A DNA stretch of 64,000 nt, taken from Apostichopus japonicus (taxonomy: Eukaryota > Echinodermata > Holothuroidea > Aspidochirotida > Stichopodidae). Position 1 is the stretch's first letter; every line of letters begins with the position of its first letter. The notes beneath the pieces were generated by a model, which was given only the letters and a program-made list of their open reading frames with translations, ran no database searches and had not been told where the DNA came from. Made by a program: the position numbers and the translations under genes. The stretch lies in NCBI RefSeq assembly GCF_037975245.1, contig NC_092568.1, positions 22,470,501 through 22,534,500 on the forward strand, read 5' to 3'. This document shows positions 1-58,227 of this stretch, one piece after another.

Positions 1-1366
1 TCAAAAAACTGTTTATGACCGATTATGAAATATGAATGCCTTCCATCTCCAAATAACTCTTTTGCTCCAAGATATCGTTCCATAGCACAAACTCGTTATG
101 GAGCTTTATGATGAATTTGAATCGTGTGCAGTTGTATACCGGTATTGTATATCGGTATCGTATCGTATCAGTATTGTATGTCATTGCCAATGTGGGTGCC
201 CCTGGACTCACCGCTTCGTTACCAGCCTAGTCAAGGGTGAATCAAACACATGCATCATTCTTTCCTTAAGTGATGTCTTGGTGTTTCCAGCTCTGTTCCT
301 CGGCCCCCCCTCCCCTCCACACCAAAAAAGAGCTGAAGTTAAGTTCCTACTACAATATTGTTCCGTTTGCGAGCTACCATGGTTGTCCCACGACCCCGCT
401 TGCGCAGGGAGAAATCGTAGCTAAGACAAGAAATCTTATAGGTATGATTTGAAGATGGGTATGAATGAAAACAAATCCCAAATCACTCACCAAATTGGGA
501 AACATCAGTAACTATTGCCCGTTATTTTCTAGATACGAGGACCTGTATGTACCTAAATGCTAACGACTTGTGCTTGTGTCACCTGAACTGACCCTAAACG
601 CATATGCGAAATCGGAATGATGAAACTGTTTTCTTCTTTCGGTGCGAGGGGGAAGGGGTTGGGGGTGGGCGGGGGGGGGGGGTGGTCCTTGGGGGGGTGG
701 TCGGTAATGAGTAAAAAGGTCGGTTATCTCATTGTTTTCATCCAATTCGCAAAACTGCGCACAAGAGAAAGAGTACTTGGTCGTCTTCTACGTTTTCTTT
801 CAAAATTCTTTTATTTGTTCAAAATCACTTTATTTCTTAAATCATTAAAAGAACAATACATATTTTCAAGTTTAATACAAAAGCAATGATAAAGTGGACA
901 AATGCTAATGTATTTTTCTTAATTTTTTGTTTTTGTTTAATCATTTATGACTTCCCTCCTGCAGCGAGCACGTTCATGACAGTACAGCATTTAACATTGA
1001 TCCCTTCAGGTTGGAATACAGTAAATAGGAAATGTGAAAACTTAAAAACCGAGACAAAATTCAAATCGACACAAAAAACGGACACGCGCAGTTTAAACTC
1101 ATTTACAGCTGGTAGGAAATTCTTGTTAACCTATACCCTCTTTTAATCCAATACATTTAAAAACAAAATTCAAAGTAGTTAATATAATTCTATGCAGAAT
1201 TCTCGCCTTGATAAGTCACAGAACAAGAAAAGAAAAGGAGAAAAAAGGAAGAAGTTTGTTTCTATAGCTATTCCGGTTTACAAGATAATCTCATTTTGAA
1301 GATGCTTAACTCTTTCTGGAATGCTTCTTTAAGGCTGAAGTAACGACGACTCTGCTCTTCCTAAAT

Positions 1367-1488
1367 GATGTTGATCCTTTGTTTCATATGTTAATCCATT
1401 GTCTTTTATGTTAATCCTTTGTGTTTTATGTTAATCCAATATATTTTATTTTAATCCATTTTTTTTAATGATAATCCATTGTTTTTAT
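1367..1488. repeat. 20-bp tandem repeat, about 6 units
   Basis: TTAATCC recurs at 1,391, 1,411, 1,431, 1,451 and 1,471, exactly every 20 bases, with a decayed unit before. A typical unit is TTAATCCTTTGTGTTTTATG. It decays towards the right, where ATAATCC replaces TTAATCC. Confidence 0.85.
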
Positions 1489-4329
1489 AAATTCTAACAA
1501 CTCGATCAAACATGCTCTGATAACTGCAAGTAACCCAGGCAGTCTTGGATGACACTTATTTAAACACCAACTGTCCTTAAAACGAACTTTTAATGCATTG
1601 TAAACATGTTATTTGAGGCAGAAAAGGTCTTAAGTGTTTCTGTCAATTTTTCATGTTGCATCAGAGGAACTGACCTTATTGGTGTAAATTTGTTGAGCCA
1701 CCAGAATGTTTAAAGAGTCTTTCCTTTCTCAAAAGTGGTAGGCTAATCGAAGTACAATCTGGATTCATAGCAATGATTTTATAACGCTATCAAAACTGAT
1801 ATCAAAATTGATTTTGATCCTCATGTCATTCTTTCAAGGAGCATTTCAGTTTTGACCTCAGGAATACATATGAAAGGTTCGAAAGCCACTGAGGTCAAGA
1901 ATTTCTTTGCGCCTTTCAACATGTGGTCGTGATACACGACTGGTACTGGTAAAGTCACATAATCACATACCAATCTAATCTTCAGAATTTTTTGATAAAT
2001 TTCCAATAACTTTTTCTTGTTCATGGTTGATTTCTATTGAACCAGTGACCACTCTAATTAGATTGAAAATGAACTGAGAAAAGTAAGCCATTCACTGATT
2101 CCCATATCCTTTAATATCTTACTCTAGAGACATCAATAAACTATAAACTTTCAACATCAGAGAGTTTGGAAAGCATACTTCCAATGAAAATTAAAAATGA
2201 AACTTTGCATTCCACTGATTTTCAGAGGATATAAGTTAACAATAATTATTACAATGCCGGTTAAAAAGTTATCCTTAAACCTGTTATAACCAACAATGAT
2301 GATAAAAAAGAAAAAAAGGCAGGTAGGGAAGGAAAAAATATAAAATGAAAATATACAAGAATTTTTGATCCAGACAAAAATGTAACCTTTGATGTTCAAT
2401 CAGCGTTGCAACAAGGCGTAAATAAAGATGTTTGCTCTTGGCATAACAATCCATTTGCATTTCGTTTTCAATAGGATACATGTAAATACATGCAGATATA
2501 TGTAAATATATGCAGATATATGTAGATTGCATCAATGAAATGACAGATTGATAACATTAAAGAACAATGTTGATCGGGCAGGCTATGGCGAGCACAACTA
2601 TCTTTCTAAATTTAAACGTTTCCCATAAATTACAAGTATATCTCAAAATCATTGGACTTGTAGGAAATAAAGATTTTTTTTGGGGGGGGGGCAGAAGGAA
2701 TGAGGAAGACGGATTAGAAATTACAGGTGAGAAACGAATTTTTGAATTTTAAGAAAAAGTATGAAACAACAGAAACCTTAGCCTAAGAAACATTTGGATA
2801 AGCAATGAAATAATACTGGTATACATTGCTATCATTCACTGTTGACTAAGTGAAACTTATTTCATTAAATAAGTTGATGGCTAAGAGTCAGCCAAATGGG
2901 GTTACCTTGCAGCTTTCTTAAAATTTCATGACCTTTGACATGACATGAATTTCTTCCAAAAGTATGGGGGGGGGGCTTGATTAAATCTGGCTTTCAGATA
3001 AAGAGGGCGCACTTCTAGAATTAAGTTCCCAAGCACAACAAGGACACAACATTTGTGTCACAAAAACATGAATCTTGTTTGAAAATTAAGAATCACAATT
3101 TGGCTAAGCTACATCTGTCACCTGACTGACTGCTAAGTTGATAGGGCTTTAACTTATGGTCAGAATATCAGAACAAAACACATTGTGTTTGTTTGAATTT
3201 ATGGATTTAATAATTTATACATGACAAACGATCAATGGAACTGATGAATGCCAAGAACAATCATTTTTCAGGACAAAATAAAATCTTATCACATTATTGC
3301 ACTCATCTCACTAACTTTATACTCCATCACACATCATTAAAATAATTCACTAAAGTTTCATAGATTACCTATAAAAGAGTTGATTGCTTATTAAAATATA
3401 ACCCAAAATGTTAGAAAACCCCAGAAACTAGAAAAAAAAAACAATTTCCTAACACTCCTTTACACCCCCTTATAAGAATCCAAATGCACTAAATGGTTGT
3501 AGGGAGATAAAATGCTGCATTAACACTCCCTACCCCTACCAGAGAAGCTGATATTCAGACACCAAATCTATATAACAATAACTAAGTATAATTGAATGAA
3601 AAATTCAAAACAGAGCTAAAAGTATTTGGCAAATGAATACAACTAATCAAATCACTAAACAGCATAAATAGCAGGGAAATTAAAGAAAAAAGAAGAGAAA
3701 AAGAAGTTAAATTGACACAGAGATTGGTAATGCTGGCTTCAGAGAAGAGTTACCATGAAAAGGGTTAAGGCCTAAGATGATTGGATTTTAAACAAAAAGC
3801 AAAATAAAAATATTAAGAAATATTGGCACAACGAAGTAGCTGGAAGATAGAAACGTGATACTGTCATAAGGATCATGTATTACTGATCAAATCACTTGAT
3901 CATGTCCAATATTCTGGGAACTACACTTTTGGTGGGAGTTTAGCAGCAGAAATGGGAGCCTTGTTTATCATCCCTTGCTCAACCATTGGCAATTGTTGGT
4001 TCCTTTATGGAGAATCAGTGCCACGCCCCCAAATACATAGAAAGACCAATTTAATGGCCAACTATATTTCAAAGCTATTCAACTTCTCCATTCACTTTGA
4101 AACAAAGGTTAAAAGTCTTACAGTCACATTTTTAATTAATTAGATATAATACAACACATTTCTATATTATTTCTAACTTAAACTCCTTGTGTTTTTGTTG
4201 TTTGTAATTTTTACATTTTGATTTACAATTTGTCAACTTTTCTTCCTACATATATCCATAGCTTTTATGTAAATGTCAAGATTTCTAAATACTGAGCATG
4301 TTGTATCAAGTTTGTGCATGATGTATGAA

Positions 4330-4870
4330 GTAGTGTATTTGACTGCTTTACTCGATACAAGTGATAATGATATCTTTGTACCAATTAGATATTTAGTAAC
4401 AAGTATCACATTTAGTAAGCAGTGGTTCAGTCTGCCCTACCCTATAGGAGAGATATTGAATTCTATGTACCAAGTTTATACATTGTATCAACTTGGTAAA
4501 TGAGTACCACATTGTAGCATGTGCTTCCCTCTGCCTTACCCTATAGGAGAGATATTGAATTCTTTGTATCAAGTATATACATTGTATCAACTTGGTAAAT
4601 GAGTACCACATTGTAGCATGTGCTCCGTCCTCCTGCCTCTTTCTATACAAGATATATCGATTTCTATGTACCAATAAGATTTAGGGTACAAACTTGCTAA
4701 TGAGTACCAGATGCAGTTTGTAGACATTCTGCCATACTGTGTTATAGAGGATGTACAAATTAGATACTTAGTACTTTATATCGACTTGGTAGTAAGTGGT
4801 TACCTTGTACCAACTTGCTTCTTAGTATCAGGTGTTTCCTTTTGCCTTACTATACACAAGAGGTGCTGGC
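4330..4870. repeat. about 100-bp tandem repeat, 5 units
   Basis: CTGCC(T/C)TACC blocks start at 4,432, 4,531, 4,633, 4,729 and about 4,841. The two central units (4,432-4,632) are nearly identical and share TATAGGAGAGATATTGAATT and ATCAACTTGGTAAATGAGTA. The outer units are diverged. The open frames through it are by-products. Confidence 0.8.
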
Positions 4871-7141
4871 TTCTGACAGTCAACTAGAAACAATGGTACA
4901 AACTATCATATATTTAATATATCTGGTATTATCTCTCCTGTTTAGAAAGTTTAAGATCACAAGTGTCGCAGTCTGCTTGTAACTCTTCATATCAATGAAA
5001 TAACATGTCAACAGTTGTAGCAATATTTAACAAACAAACAGAAAGACATCATTAGTTATCTGACAAGCCAGACACTGACTGACCTTGTGTTACCTTAACA
5101 GCTGCTCTTAGCTACTTGCCACGAATTTCCATCACCATTAAGAAGCTAACTAAAGCATAACTTAAAAGGAACATTTTTAAACAAATTGATATTAAGGCAG
5201 CCCAATTGAAGGTTATGACATCTGCGCAAAAGGCATATCGGAGATGTCCTATATTTCCAATTCTTTTGCAATTACTTGAAACGAAAAAGAGACTAGCGAA
5301 AGCTACTGAATTGCATTTATATGAATTTAGTATAAAATGCCATCCAAAAAACTGATCAAACCCAACTCAAATAGCCGTGTTAATTTCTGCGACATGTTCT
5401 CCAAAAATTAAAAATAAGTGGAGGCGTAGAGAAGGGGGTGCCCTATAGATAATGATGGTAATCTCTCACCAACACCCAGTTACCTTTCGAGAAATAATAT
5501 GAACGACTGCTACCATATTACTTCCTGGTTGTGTTGTATAGGTTTTTGAATAATTGGCATCACCCATTTTAGCATCTCATCTCGCAAGTCGACAAAAAAG
5601 GTTGGCATATTTCGTTTGCTGAAGCCAGCTACAGATATAAAACTAACCAATCTTTGCCAAAGATGATGAAAACTGATATTAGCCACTTGCGATGAAAGTT
5701 GTTAGATGACATCACAATTTCATTGCGTTTAAACATTCGTAATACACAAAATACGTACGTAATACGAAAAATATTTTTTCGCAAAAGAGAGAGAGGGGTT
5801 TGGTGGGGGGTTGGGTGAAAATTTATACAGACACAACCTTACACTAACATACACATGACAGACTATTAAACAGACAAATGCTATATTGTTATTAAGTACC
5901 TCCACTTATCTACATAATTCAAAAATATACTTTGGTTTCAATGTTTAATACATTTAATCAAAAGTCGTTTTTCATACAATAGTTTTTTATTCTTCAAATT
6001 GTCATTATTTGTTAATTTAAAACATTTATTAAGATCATTATTTACACTTTTATCAAATGATTCGAATGTGGATAAAGAGATGAATTATATTTCATTAATA
6101 CAGCTCCTCTTTCACCCAGAAAAATAACCTAAATAAACTAACGAGGGAAGAAGAAATATCAAATAAAATGACACAAGAAAGATCGCTAAATTAAGCAAAA
6201 ATTAAGTTAAGAACACTTAAAATAGTATTTAGCAGAGTTGTTAAAACACTATGACAATATTACAAGGCTTTTCTTTAACTAGCAACTAGAAACAAAACCA
6301 CAACAAAATTCTTACTATGCTTCATTTCGTTAGTTCTTAAAAAAATTTTTTTTTACATGATTATTTTTGTTTTAGTTTTTATTGGAATGTTTACATTTTG
6401 AAACTATCAGAAGAGAAAGAGGAGCACCCCATGATGGGCGGGTAATCGTATCGTAACCTGATTTCCAGATTCCAAGCGATTACAGAGAGTTTCTGACAAC
6501 GATAAAAAAGTCATCTCCGTGTATACCGCCTTTCCCAGCAGAATTTCTGCCCAACTTTCTCTTGTAAAATAATAATTATAATTCCATTTACATTTGATAA
6601 GCAGTAATTGCAATAAACATCTTGACATTTCTACTCCTTTACATTGAGAGTAAGACTAATAATCCACCTCTTTTTTCTCTATCTAGTCAGATGAAAATCT
6701 ATTTGCCTTTGCAGCAGTGATGCAATGCTGGTTTCTTTTTCCTAATATAGTTGCATGAAAGAGAGAGAAAGAAAAAGAAAAAAACTGGTGGTATATAAGA
6801 CTTGCAAATTTATCAAGAATAATTGTATATTGCTGAGGATGACAGATTCTAACAAAAAGTTTGTCAAAAAATGAATGATGCTACTTTGTTCTTCTTCCTT
6901 CAATCTTCTTTTTTTTCAAAAGAAGCTTTCTTCCCAAACAGCTTCAATATTTAGTCATAAAACAGTTCCTGGGGAAACAACCTCTTAGCTCATATTTTCA
7001 TTTTCTCGTTACAGCAATGATGTTATACTGATTTAAAAGGATTACTTTCAAGCATGATTATCTTCATTTTGGCCATCATTTTGCACATTTTATCTTTTTT
7101 TATTTAAATTGTCAAAACTTTGTCTGATTTAAGTTACAGCG

Positions 7142-7632
7142 TTTACATGTCTCTTAAGAGACGTCACTGCTGTATGCATGTCCCTTAAGAGACGTATTCG
7201 CTGTATGCATGTCCCTTAAGAGACGTATTCGCTGTATGCATGTCCCTTAAGAGACATCACTGCTGTATGCATGTCTCTTAAGAGACGTCACTGCTGTATG
7301 CATGTCTCTTAAGAGACATATTCGCTGTATGTATGTCCTAGACGTCACTGCAGTATGCTTTCCCTTAAGAGACGTATTCGCTGTATGCATGTCCCTTAAG
7401 AGACGTCACTGCTGTATGCATGTCTCTTAAGAGACGTTATCGCTGGATGCATGTCCCTTAAGACACATCACTGCTGTATGCATGTCTCTTAAGAGACGTA
7501 TTCGCTGTATGTATGTCCTAGATGTCACTGCTGTATGCTTTCCCTTAAGAGACGTATTCGCTGTATTCAGGTCCCTTAAGAGACGTCACTGCTGTATGCA
7601 TGTCTCTGAAGATACGTCATCTCTGTATGTTT
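7142..7632. repeat. 31-bp minisatellite with palindromic core, about 16 units
   Basis: The unit is ATGTCYCTTAAGAGACGT followed by CACTGCTGTATGC or ATTCGCTGTATGC. Units with GTCTCTTAAGAGAC carry a perfect 14-base palindrome; units with GTCCCTTAAGAGAC break it at one position. A shortened unit (GTATGTCCTAGAC or GTATGTCCTAGATG) appears twice about 184 bases apart, showing a higher-order repeat. It begins about 490 bases 3' of the GALNT2 stop codon, so it may be in or just past the 3' UTR. Confidence 0.92.
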
Positions 7633-7869
7633 ATTGCCCCGTCAAAGTCCTTCATGCTGAGGGCAAAATGTGAAGATCAATTTTAAAGAACACTCCTGCA
7701 GGATCCACAAACTAGAGGTGGACATGGATGTTCGTGTTTTTAATCATTACTTATTTGTGACCAGTTATTTTTTCTCCCCTATTTGCTATTATTTGCAGAT
7801 AAAATGCTACATGCATAGAGTTGTTCACCACCAGTCTTACTCCAGCTCTGTTAATATGATTTGCAGTGA

Positions 7870-7875
7870 TTTATT
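7870..7875 (-). promoter_or_regulatory. candidate polyadenylation signal AATAAA
   Basis: A perfect AATAAA on the gene's strand, the first one after the stop codon. If used, the 3' UTR is about 270 bases and includes the TA repeat. A second AATAAA lies at 7,635-7,630. No strong GT-rich downstream element is obvious, so the call is weak. Confidence 0.3.
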
Positions 7876-7927
7876 TGTTGTTGTTTGATATGAATGTGGA
7901 TATAGTATACACACAAACATAACTTCC

Positions 7928-7930
<3 letters not shown>

Positions 7931-7987
<57 letters not shown>
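7931..7987. repeat. TA microsatellite
   Basis: About 57 bases of alternating AT, broken once by TTTAATAT in the middle. It is self-complementary. It probably lies in the GALNT2 3' UTR. Confidence 0.9.
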
Positions 7988-7994
<7 letters not shown>

Positions 7995-8119
7995 AGTCTA
8001 CTCTACAGAGTAGCTATCGGAGTCCGCTCTGATGATACAGCTATTTCTGTCCTCGTCATCTTTCCCAATCCTGATTGGTCCATACTGCGCGCACCTCCTT
8101 GTGCATCCATGCAGCTTGT

Positions 8120-53783
<45,664 letters not shown>

Positions 53784-53994
53784 CTGTGGGTTGAAAGAGA
53801 AAGGCAAATCAATTTTAAAAATTCATTTTGAAAACATCTTTCTTGTTAAATATTTCCCTTGTATTACTTGTAATTATTGTTTTTTTAAGATTACATACAA
53901 AACTACTTGACTAATAAAAAATATTACCCAGAAGTCTACTTTAAGGATATATTTCATCATATGCTCTGCTGAACTTTCTGTATATATTTATATG

Positions 53995-54062
53995 AAATTG
54001 TAATGAGTTGGAAAATCCAGAATAGTGCAAAAACTTCCAGTCTCCACAGGGATTTGAACCTG
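53995..54062 (-). mobile_element. possible SINE fragment with B box
   Basis: On the minus strand GGAGGCCCAGGTTCAAATCC has a good B box (GGTTCAAATCC, 54,060-54,050). Upstream of it is a TATA-type microsatellite in place of a tRNA head, so the A box is absent. The extent is a guess. Confidence 0.4.
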
Positions 54063-54762
54063 GGCCTCCTGCTTCTATACATATATGTATATGTATATAT
54101 AAATATATCAATTTCTCCCTTGTTTCTTTCTCACCATGTACTTTCATATACCTGCTGTTGATATGATTGTTAATCAAGTTTTAAGTTGAAGGAAACAAAT
54201 TTAATATGTGAATATGAATGCAGAAATTTGTAAACTTTGCAATGAAAGTATACAACTTTATTCATGCAATATATAAACATATTCTGAACCAGGAGTGGGA
54301 ATGATATAGATTTTGTGAACTCCAGTGAAATCTTGTACCCCATCTTTGGGCCACAATACTTAAGAAGTTTACCTACATGGGTGACAATAGGAGAAAAATT
54401 GCAGGCTGGACCTTGCAAATAATAATGAAATAATGTTCGTTCCTTGCGCTGATTGCAACATAAAAACTTGCCAAGTTTTTAATATTTTGTAATTAATCAA
54501 TCTATGTATGTTCACATATTATGTGGTTATTTGTCCATGAGTCATTCAATAAATTAAGGGCCCGACTTGCGACAGTTTTGTGTCTCTGTCCCATCACTGT
54601 GAATCAGTACGATATTCTTTAAGTCTTAAATTATATTGGCTAAGAAAAACAAGTTTTTGACAGCATCAGATGCTTCATTTATTAAGTAATGTAGGTTAAC
54701 CGATACAAAATACATTAACGCTGATAAAACATACTGGATCGGAACTGTGTGTTACAGGGACA

Positions 54763-55075
54763 CAGGCGCGTAGCCAAGAATTTGCCAAGGGAGGGGCGAA
54801 AATGTAGAAAAAATTTTCAGAGTCGTAGATACGGCATTGCATATTATCTAAGCGTAGCGCCACCATGAGTTGGCCCGAAGCGTACAAGAAAATTTTGGCT
54901 GAAAATGCCTCCCAGATCGCTGGAAATGGCACTTCCCAGGCCTTGTAAGTTGCATCTTAGCATTTTCTCTTTTGAAATTACTAGCGATATCATAAAAAAA
55001 TTAATTAAAAAAAATAAATAATAGGCTCAAGGGGGGGCGGCTGCCCCCTTCGCCCCCCCCTTGGCTACGCGCCTG
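54763..55075. mobile_element. hAT-like MITE, complete, with 8-bp target-site duplication
   Basis: It begins CAGGCGCGTAGCCAAG (54,763-54,778) and ends with the exact inverse CTTGGCTACGCGCCTG (55,060-55,075). CAGGGACA stands directly on both sides (54,755-54,762 and 55,076-55,083). Terminal repeats starting CAG and 8-bp duplications are typical of hAT transposons. At 313 bp it has no transposase and would need one in trans. GC-rich ends flank an AT-rich centre. Confidence 0.88.
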
Positions 55076-57054
55076 CAGGGACACCAAAAATGTTTCACAT
55101 TTAAACCCTTGAAATAACCCTTTCATCCATTTGCAGATCAACCCCCTCTGTAGCGAGCAAACACCATATCCTGCCCCCGCCCCTTACCATTACATAATAT
55201 CCCAGGAAAAAAGAAAAACAGAATTTGAATATGTGTTGCATATAAAGATACTGTACAACAAAAGTGTCAATGGAAGCCGATTGACCTTGGAGGTCCTTAC
55301 TGGGCCTATGTGGTAACCCAGCATTGCTTCTATGGATTCAGAAGGAATGCCAAGGGAACGTGAGGCTAGGGAGAGTATGTCGTAGGGGAGGGTAGGGGAG
55401 TGGGAGGGGAGGGGAGTGGGAGGGATGGGTAAGGGTAAGGGTACACAGGTAGAGTAGAGAAGAGGATCAAAAGAACTAGTTCTAAAAAGTAAAAAAAATA
55501 GGTTTGTCCATATTTGGTCACTTTGTAGCAGAATAACCTGTACAATTACCGCCATGTTTAATAGTCAGATACTTTGGAATTTTTGTACATAGATCAGTGA
55601 TAACAGTCGAGGTAATCTGTCATTTCGGTAAAACCTGGTTACTAGTCTGTATACTGCATACGTAGCTATACTCTGTCATGCAAAGGTGCACATGGGCAGT
55701 TATGCGTGTTGGATAAAGAAGTTTCTCTGTGGAATATATACGATGGGTTGGGGATTTATGAAACATGATCCATAATAATTATTCCAGGAATAAAATATGA
55801 AATACACTGTAGTGTAAGGTTGTATTTTGAAAAGTAAGATGACATGGAATATATAAAGATGAATTGATATTGAGATAAATCATCATTGTGATCATCTTGT
55901 GAATGAATGTATAACATCAACTGTCCGAACACCATCGGGGTTAAAAGTTTGTCAGCAAACAACGGTGCAGTTTCAGATACGAAAATTGTTTTTCCAATAT
56001 GTCAATAGTAAATAGCAGTTCTGTAGACAATGTATTTGATTTTGATAACCTTGTTAGTACAGCTACCTGCCTCCATGATGCTATATGAATGCTACAAAGT
56101 CATGAAACTTCTATACAATTAATAGGACTGTGTGGCAGTTTTTTAGAAACAACATTAGAATCCATTGAGGGAAGTTTGTGTTTATGGGCCTGCTGGCCAG
56201 GAATTCTGAGATAGAGAGGCATGAACAAGTTAAAGGAGGGACACACAGTAAGTACCCTTATGTTTTGTAAAAATGTGAAGTTTTTGATCACATGATGGTT
56301 GCAAAGATGCGGGAAGGGAGGGGGGAAGGGACAGAGGAGGGGGAAAGGGAGAACAGTAATCTGCATGAGGGGGATGTGCCCCTTCGTTTGATCACATTCC
56401 TCATTCCCCAGTCTGGTTTATAGACCTGATTTTATGACCTTTCATATCAGTGAAAGTAATTATACCTCAAAAACTGCTCAAAATTCTGCAATTATGAATA
56501 TGTAATCTCACATTTCAGAATGTGGTAAAGAAATGCTTAGTCAGTTCATTGGTGCAGCACCTTGAGCTCCACAAAATGGAATATACTTATTGTGATATAT
56601 ATCTTATTGAATATATTACAAAATCAGAAATAAATAAGTTTTCATCTTAATTAATATGTTTCAATCGACTGCACAACTTATCATCTTGTCAGCTTCTTTT
56701 TGGAAGCAAGACCGTTGATTCGCAAACTCAAAAACATTTCTTTCTGACAGAATTTGAATTTTTATCTGTTATATTAATAAAAAGAGAAAAAAGAGTCAGA
56801 GAGTCAAAATAACCACCTGTCAAATTTGTTGACGTTAACCAAAGATGATGGCCCTAACTTAAAACTTCAAGCACCATATCAAATGTGAGAAATGTTACCA
56901 AGCATGAAGACCCTCTGGGATTTTTTCTTTTTTTGGCAACACCGTTCGTTGTTGAGCTAAGGTACATATGGCTGGGGTCGGTATAATCAATGACATACAC
57001 AATGGAGGGAATTGATAGAGAGAACACAGAAGAAAGATCTGACAATTTTGAATG

Positions 57055-57058
<4 letters not shown>

Positions 57059-57133
<75 letters not shown>
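57059..57133. repeat. TA microsatellite
   Basis: About 75 bases of uninterrupted alternating TA, the longest pure TA stretch in the window. Confidence 0.95.
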
Positions 57134-57139
<6 letters not shown>

Positions 57140-57541
57140 CAGGTTTTTTTCTTAGACGGGAAGACATCTATCTACTCAGGGAATCTTCGACATCTAGTCA
57201 GAATACACAGCTGCGTGACAGGAGTAATGGATGGATTAAAAGAAGGATGATGGAAGATGTTCATGTTGGATCTTGGGGAAGAGCAGGAAAGAGCTAGTCA
57301 AGGAATGAAGAAACCTCTTCAAACAAGATAACTATGACAACTTGATTAAAGAACTGGAGTAGGAAAACAAATACGTACAAATTATGTAGATTGGGGATGT
57401 GCATAAAGAAACAAGAATTAACAGCTTGAACTCTGAGGTAAAGATATAGTAGAAGTGTCACGCAGAACATGCTGTTCTATATAACGCAAAGCATACTACA
57501 TGTTACATTAACAACATAAAAACAATGTGTAAAAGTAAGTT

Positions 57542-57582
57542 GGCCTGACGTTTCGATCCTAGCAGGATCTTCTTCAGAGGCT
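57542..57582 (-). ncRNA. hammerhead-ribozyme-like motif (left arm)
   Basis: An identical inverse copy of the motif at 58,187-58,227: CTGAAGA at 57,577-57,571 and GAAACGTC at 57,554-57,547, with the GATCC/GGATC stem between them. See the right-arm entry for the fold and doubts. Confidence 0.45.
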
Positions 57583-58186
57583 AAATGACAAGTTACAGTA
57601 ACAGAGGGGACAAAAACACGCACAGAATACAGACAGGTTAATGAGCACGGTGAACACAATGAGATGGATGAAAGGGGATTATAAGTAGAAAGCAACAGGA
57701 GAAGAGGAGAGGAAGGAGATAAACTGTGGAGGGACAAAGAGAGGATTAAAGGCACAGGGTGAGGAATAAACTGGAGAGGGACAAAGACAGAAAGGTGTGA
57801 AGAAAAATGGAGGGGAAGAGAGCTGTGAGAGGAAGAGTGAAAGGGGGGGGGGGAAGGGAGAAAGGGGAGAAGGAGTAGGGAACAGAGGAAAGTTAGTCAT
57901 GTCCCCTTTCTCCCTTCCCCCCCCCCTTTCACTCTTCCTCTCACAGCTCTCTTCCCCTCCATTTTTCTTCACACCTTTCTGTCTTTGTCCCTCTCCAGTT
58001 TATTCCTCACCCTGTGCCTTTAATCCTCTCTTTGTCCCTCCACAGTTTATCTCCTTCCTCTCCTCTTCTCCTGTTGCTTTCTACTTATAATCCCCTTTCA
58101 TCCATCTCATTGTGTTCACCGTGCTCATTAACCTGTCTGTATTCTGTGCGTGTTTTTGTCCCCTCTGTTACTGTAACTTGTCATTT

Positions 58187-58227
58187 AGCCTCTGAAGAAG
58201 ATCCTGCTAGGATCGAAACGTCAGGCC
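58187..58227 (+). ncRNA. hammerhead-ribozyme-like motif (right arm)
   Basis: CTGAAGA (58,192-58,198) fits the CUGANGA box. GATCC TGCTA GGATC forms stem II. GAAAC follows, then GTC, the usual cleavage triplet (58,220-58,222). GCCT (58,188-58,191) pairs with AGGC (58,223-58,226) as stem I; stem III would be minimal, as reported for Penelope-like element ribozymes. Against it, an extra A (58,199) stands between the CUGANGA box and stem II, and stem I is short. It may be a decayed or inactive form. Confidence 0.45.

Larger units (their letters stand above)
1..7141. other. 3' flanking DNA without a recognised gene
   Basis: Only short open frames occur here, none with a recognisable domain or splice pattern. 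The region holds a 20-bp array (1,367-1,488), a short 20-bp AT repeat (about 2,473-2,527), an approximately 100-bp array (4,330-4,870) and G runs at 671-682, 2,682-2,691 and 2,966-2,975. The rest is plain AT-rich sequence. Confidence 0.6.
7641..8119 (-). other. probable 3' UTR of the GALNT2 gene
   Basis: The stretch just after the stop codon. It contains a TA microsatellite (about 7,931-7,987). AATAAA on the minus strand occurs at 7,875-7,870, about 245 bases after the stop, and again at 7,635-7,630 at the edge of the minisatellite. Either could be the polyadenylation signal; the sequence alone cannot decide. No other gene is seen here. Confidence 0.45.

Noticed and set aside
7482-7673. A basic 63-residue protein over the minisatellite
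   Set aside because: The 31-bp unit shifts frame at each copy, so no repeat-coded protein is maintained; no homology seen.
57679-58090. Two similar 97-codon proteins on opposite strands
   Set aside because: They are the same low-complexity frame seen twice because of the palindrome.
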